A DNA stretch of 64,000 nt from Fragum whitleyi (Eukaryota; Mollusca; Bivalvia; Cardiida; Cardiidae). Shown here in pieces: positions 63,149 through 64,000 of this stretch (positions are counted from its first letter, which is position 1; the number at the start of each line of letters is the position of its first letter). Where the stretch lies: assembly GCA_948146395.1 (NCBI GenBank), contig OX411547.1:32592614-32656613 (forward strand). Direction: 5' to 3'. The notes below the pieces were generated by a model. It was not told where the DNA came from and searched no databases. It saw only the letters and a list, made by a program, of their open reading frames with translations. The translations under genes were made by a program, and so were the position numbers.

Positions 63149-63315
63149 CCATGGGGTAGATAATCGTAAACCTTTTGAGATAGCAGTCGGAGGCTAGGAA
63201 AGGGTGTAATGGTAGTACAGGTGAAAGAAATACCAGGAATCCATTGTTAGGTGCTCCGGCCTCCGCGATATAACTGCGAGATTGTTGTGGCGTTAAACCT
63301 ATTCAAACAAACAAA
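63149..63315 (+). mobile_element. 5'-truncated SINE with 14-bp target duplication, EIF4B intron 9
   Basis: Starts mid-body at GGGGTAGATAATCGTAAACC, continues GGAATCCATTGTTAGGTGCTCC, and ends GTGGCGTTAAACCTATTCAAACAAACAAA. ATCAAGTACCTACA flanks it at 63135-63148 and 63316-63329. The tRNA head is missing. Confidence 0.8.
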
Positions 63316-63329
63316 ATCAAGTACCTACA

Positions 63330-64000
63330 ACATATGATTTGGTTAGAAAAAAATATTGAGATTGTCCCAAGCAAGCCTTTTTGAGATGAGCAACTGGTGA
63401 CTTGGATGAAATGTTGTGATAGTTCTAGTGTGACAAATTATTGTTGGAAATAGGATATGTGAACTAGCTTGTAAAATCCTACTGCAATAATGTTGAAAAT
63501 TGCTTTAAGTTAGTAGTAATAGTTCTGCAACGTATCAGAAGTAATAGACTTTAACAGTGTTAACCAAGGTTTCCTAATGATTTTCATTAGGAACCCTTGG
63601 TCAACATTGTGAAAGGTCATGAGTTCCCAAATTTTTGGGAACCATTACGGTTCCACTACCTTAAATCCTAGTCAAACCAAATCTTGTTTGGATACATTTG
63701 CTATTTAACTGTCGAGCTTAGGTGGATAGTTAAAGATAAAAAAGTGTGGAAAGGGAAATACTCTTAAGATATTTGCAAATAAGGATTTGAATAAAGGTTT
63801 TTCATAACTGAAGGTAATCATTAATTAATATTAAATAGGCTGTTTGATAAAACAATAAGTGTAAGATTTAACTTATCAGTTGATGAAATTCTTTTTTATG
63901 CGACCTGAACTCAGTTACTTATCAAGTTATTATCTTATTTCCTAAAATTAAGACTGATCTTAGTCTGTACTGTCTGTCAATGGCTTGTGTAAATCAGGAA
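63330..64000. other. EIF4B intron 9, palindromic patch and nothing else recognised
   Basis: 63550-63615 contains a hairpin: TTAACCAAGGTTTCCTAATGA / TCATTAGGAACCCTTGGTCAA. The end (GACTGATCTTAGTCTG) resembles the piggyBac-like MITE interior. No exon could be identified. Confidence 0.35.

Overview
The window is eukaryotic nuclear DNA, most likely from a bivalve mollusc. It is AT-rich, its genes are split into short exons separated by long introns, and most of the sequence is transposon-derived. The bivalve call rests on many pearl/CvA-like tandem-repeat elements carrying (CCGT)n microsatellites, tRNA-derived SINEs with (CAAT)n or (CAAA)n tails, and moderately diverged animal proteins. No bacterial, organellar or CRISPR features were seen.

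Three conserved host genes were reconstructed exon by exon, with splice phases that agree at every junction. (1) SNX4 (sorting nexin 4, minus strand): its first two coding exons lie at 2266-533 and the gene runs off the left edge. (2) LZTFL1 (the BBSome regulator also known as BBS17, minus strand): eleven coding exons from 29053 down to 15361 encode a complete protein of 323 residues. (3) EIF4B (translation initiation factor 4B, plus strand): nine coding exons from 34010 to 63014 cover the N-terminus, the RRM and a YDDRGG-repeat (DRYG-like) domain, and the gene continues beyond the right edge. LZTFL1 and EIF4B are head-to-head. SNX4 lies beyond the 3' end of LZTFL1, in the same orientation.

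Layout: 1-2.3 kb SNX4; 2.3-15.3 kb intergenic repeats, including two pearl-like elements and a 4.2-kb fold-back element; 15.4-29.05 kb LZTFL1, whose introns hold hairpin MITEs, a pearl-like array and a mariner-like MITE; 29.1-32.9 kb a nearly full-length but disabled LINE with an N-terminal 2A-like motif, ending about 55 bp from the LZTFL1 start codon; 34.0-63.0 kb EIF4B. The EIF4B introns hold four elements with CAGGGTT-type termini (three with 5-bp target duplications), a 4.84-kb inverted-repeat element inserted inside a pearl-like array, a 16-unit array of 145-bp repeats, and a decayed minus-strand gene with a cysteine-peptidase-like motif and coding minisatellite.

The most notable observation is at EIF4B exon 7. 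A SINE inserted exactly at the intron/exon boundary, so its 12-bp target duplication copied the whole 3' splice site. The downstream copy keeps the frame; the upstream copy would exonise the SINE and reach a stop codon.
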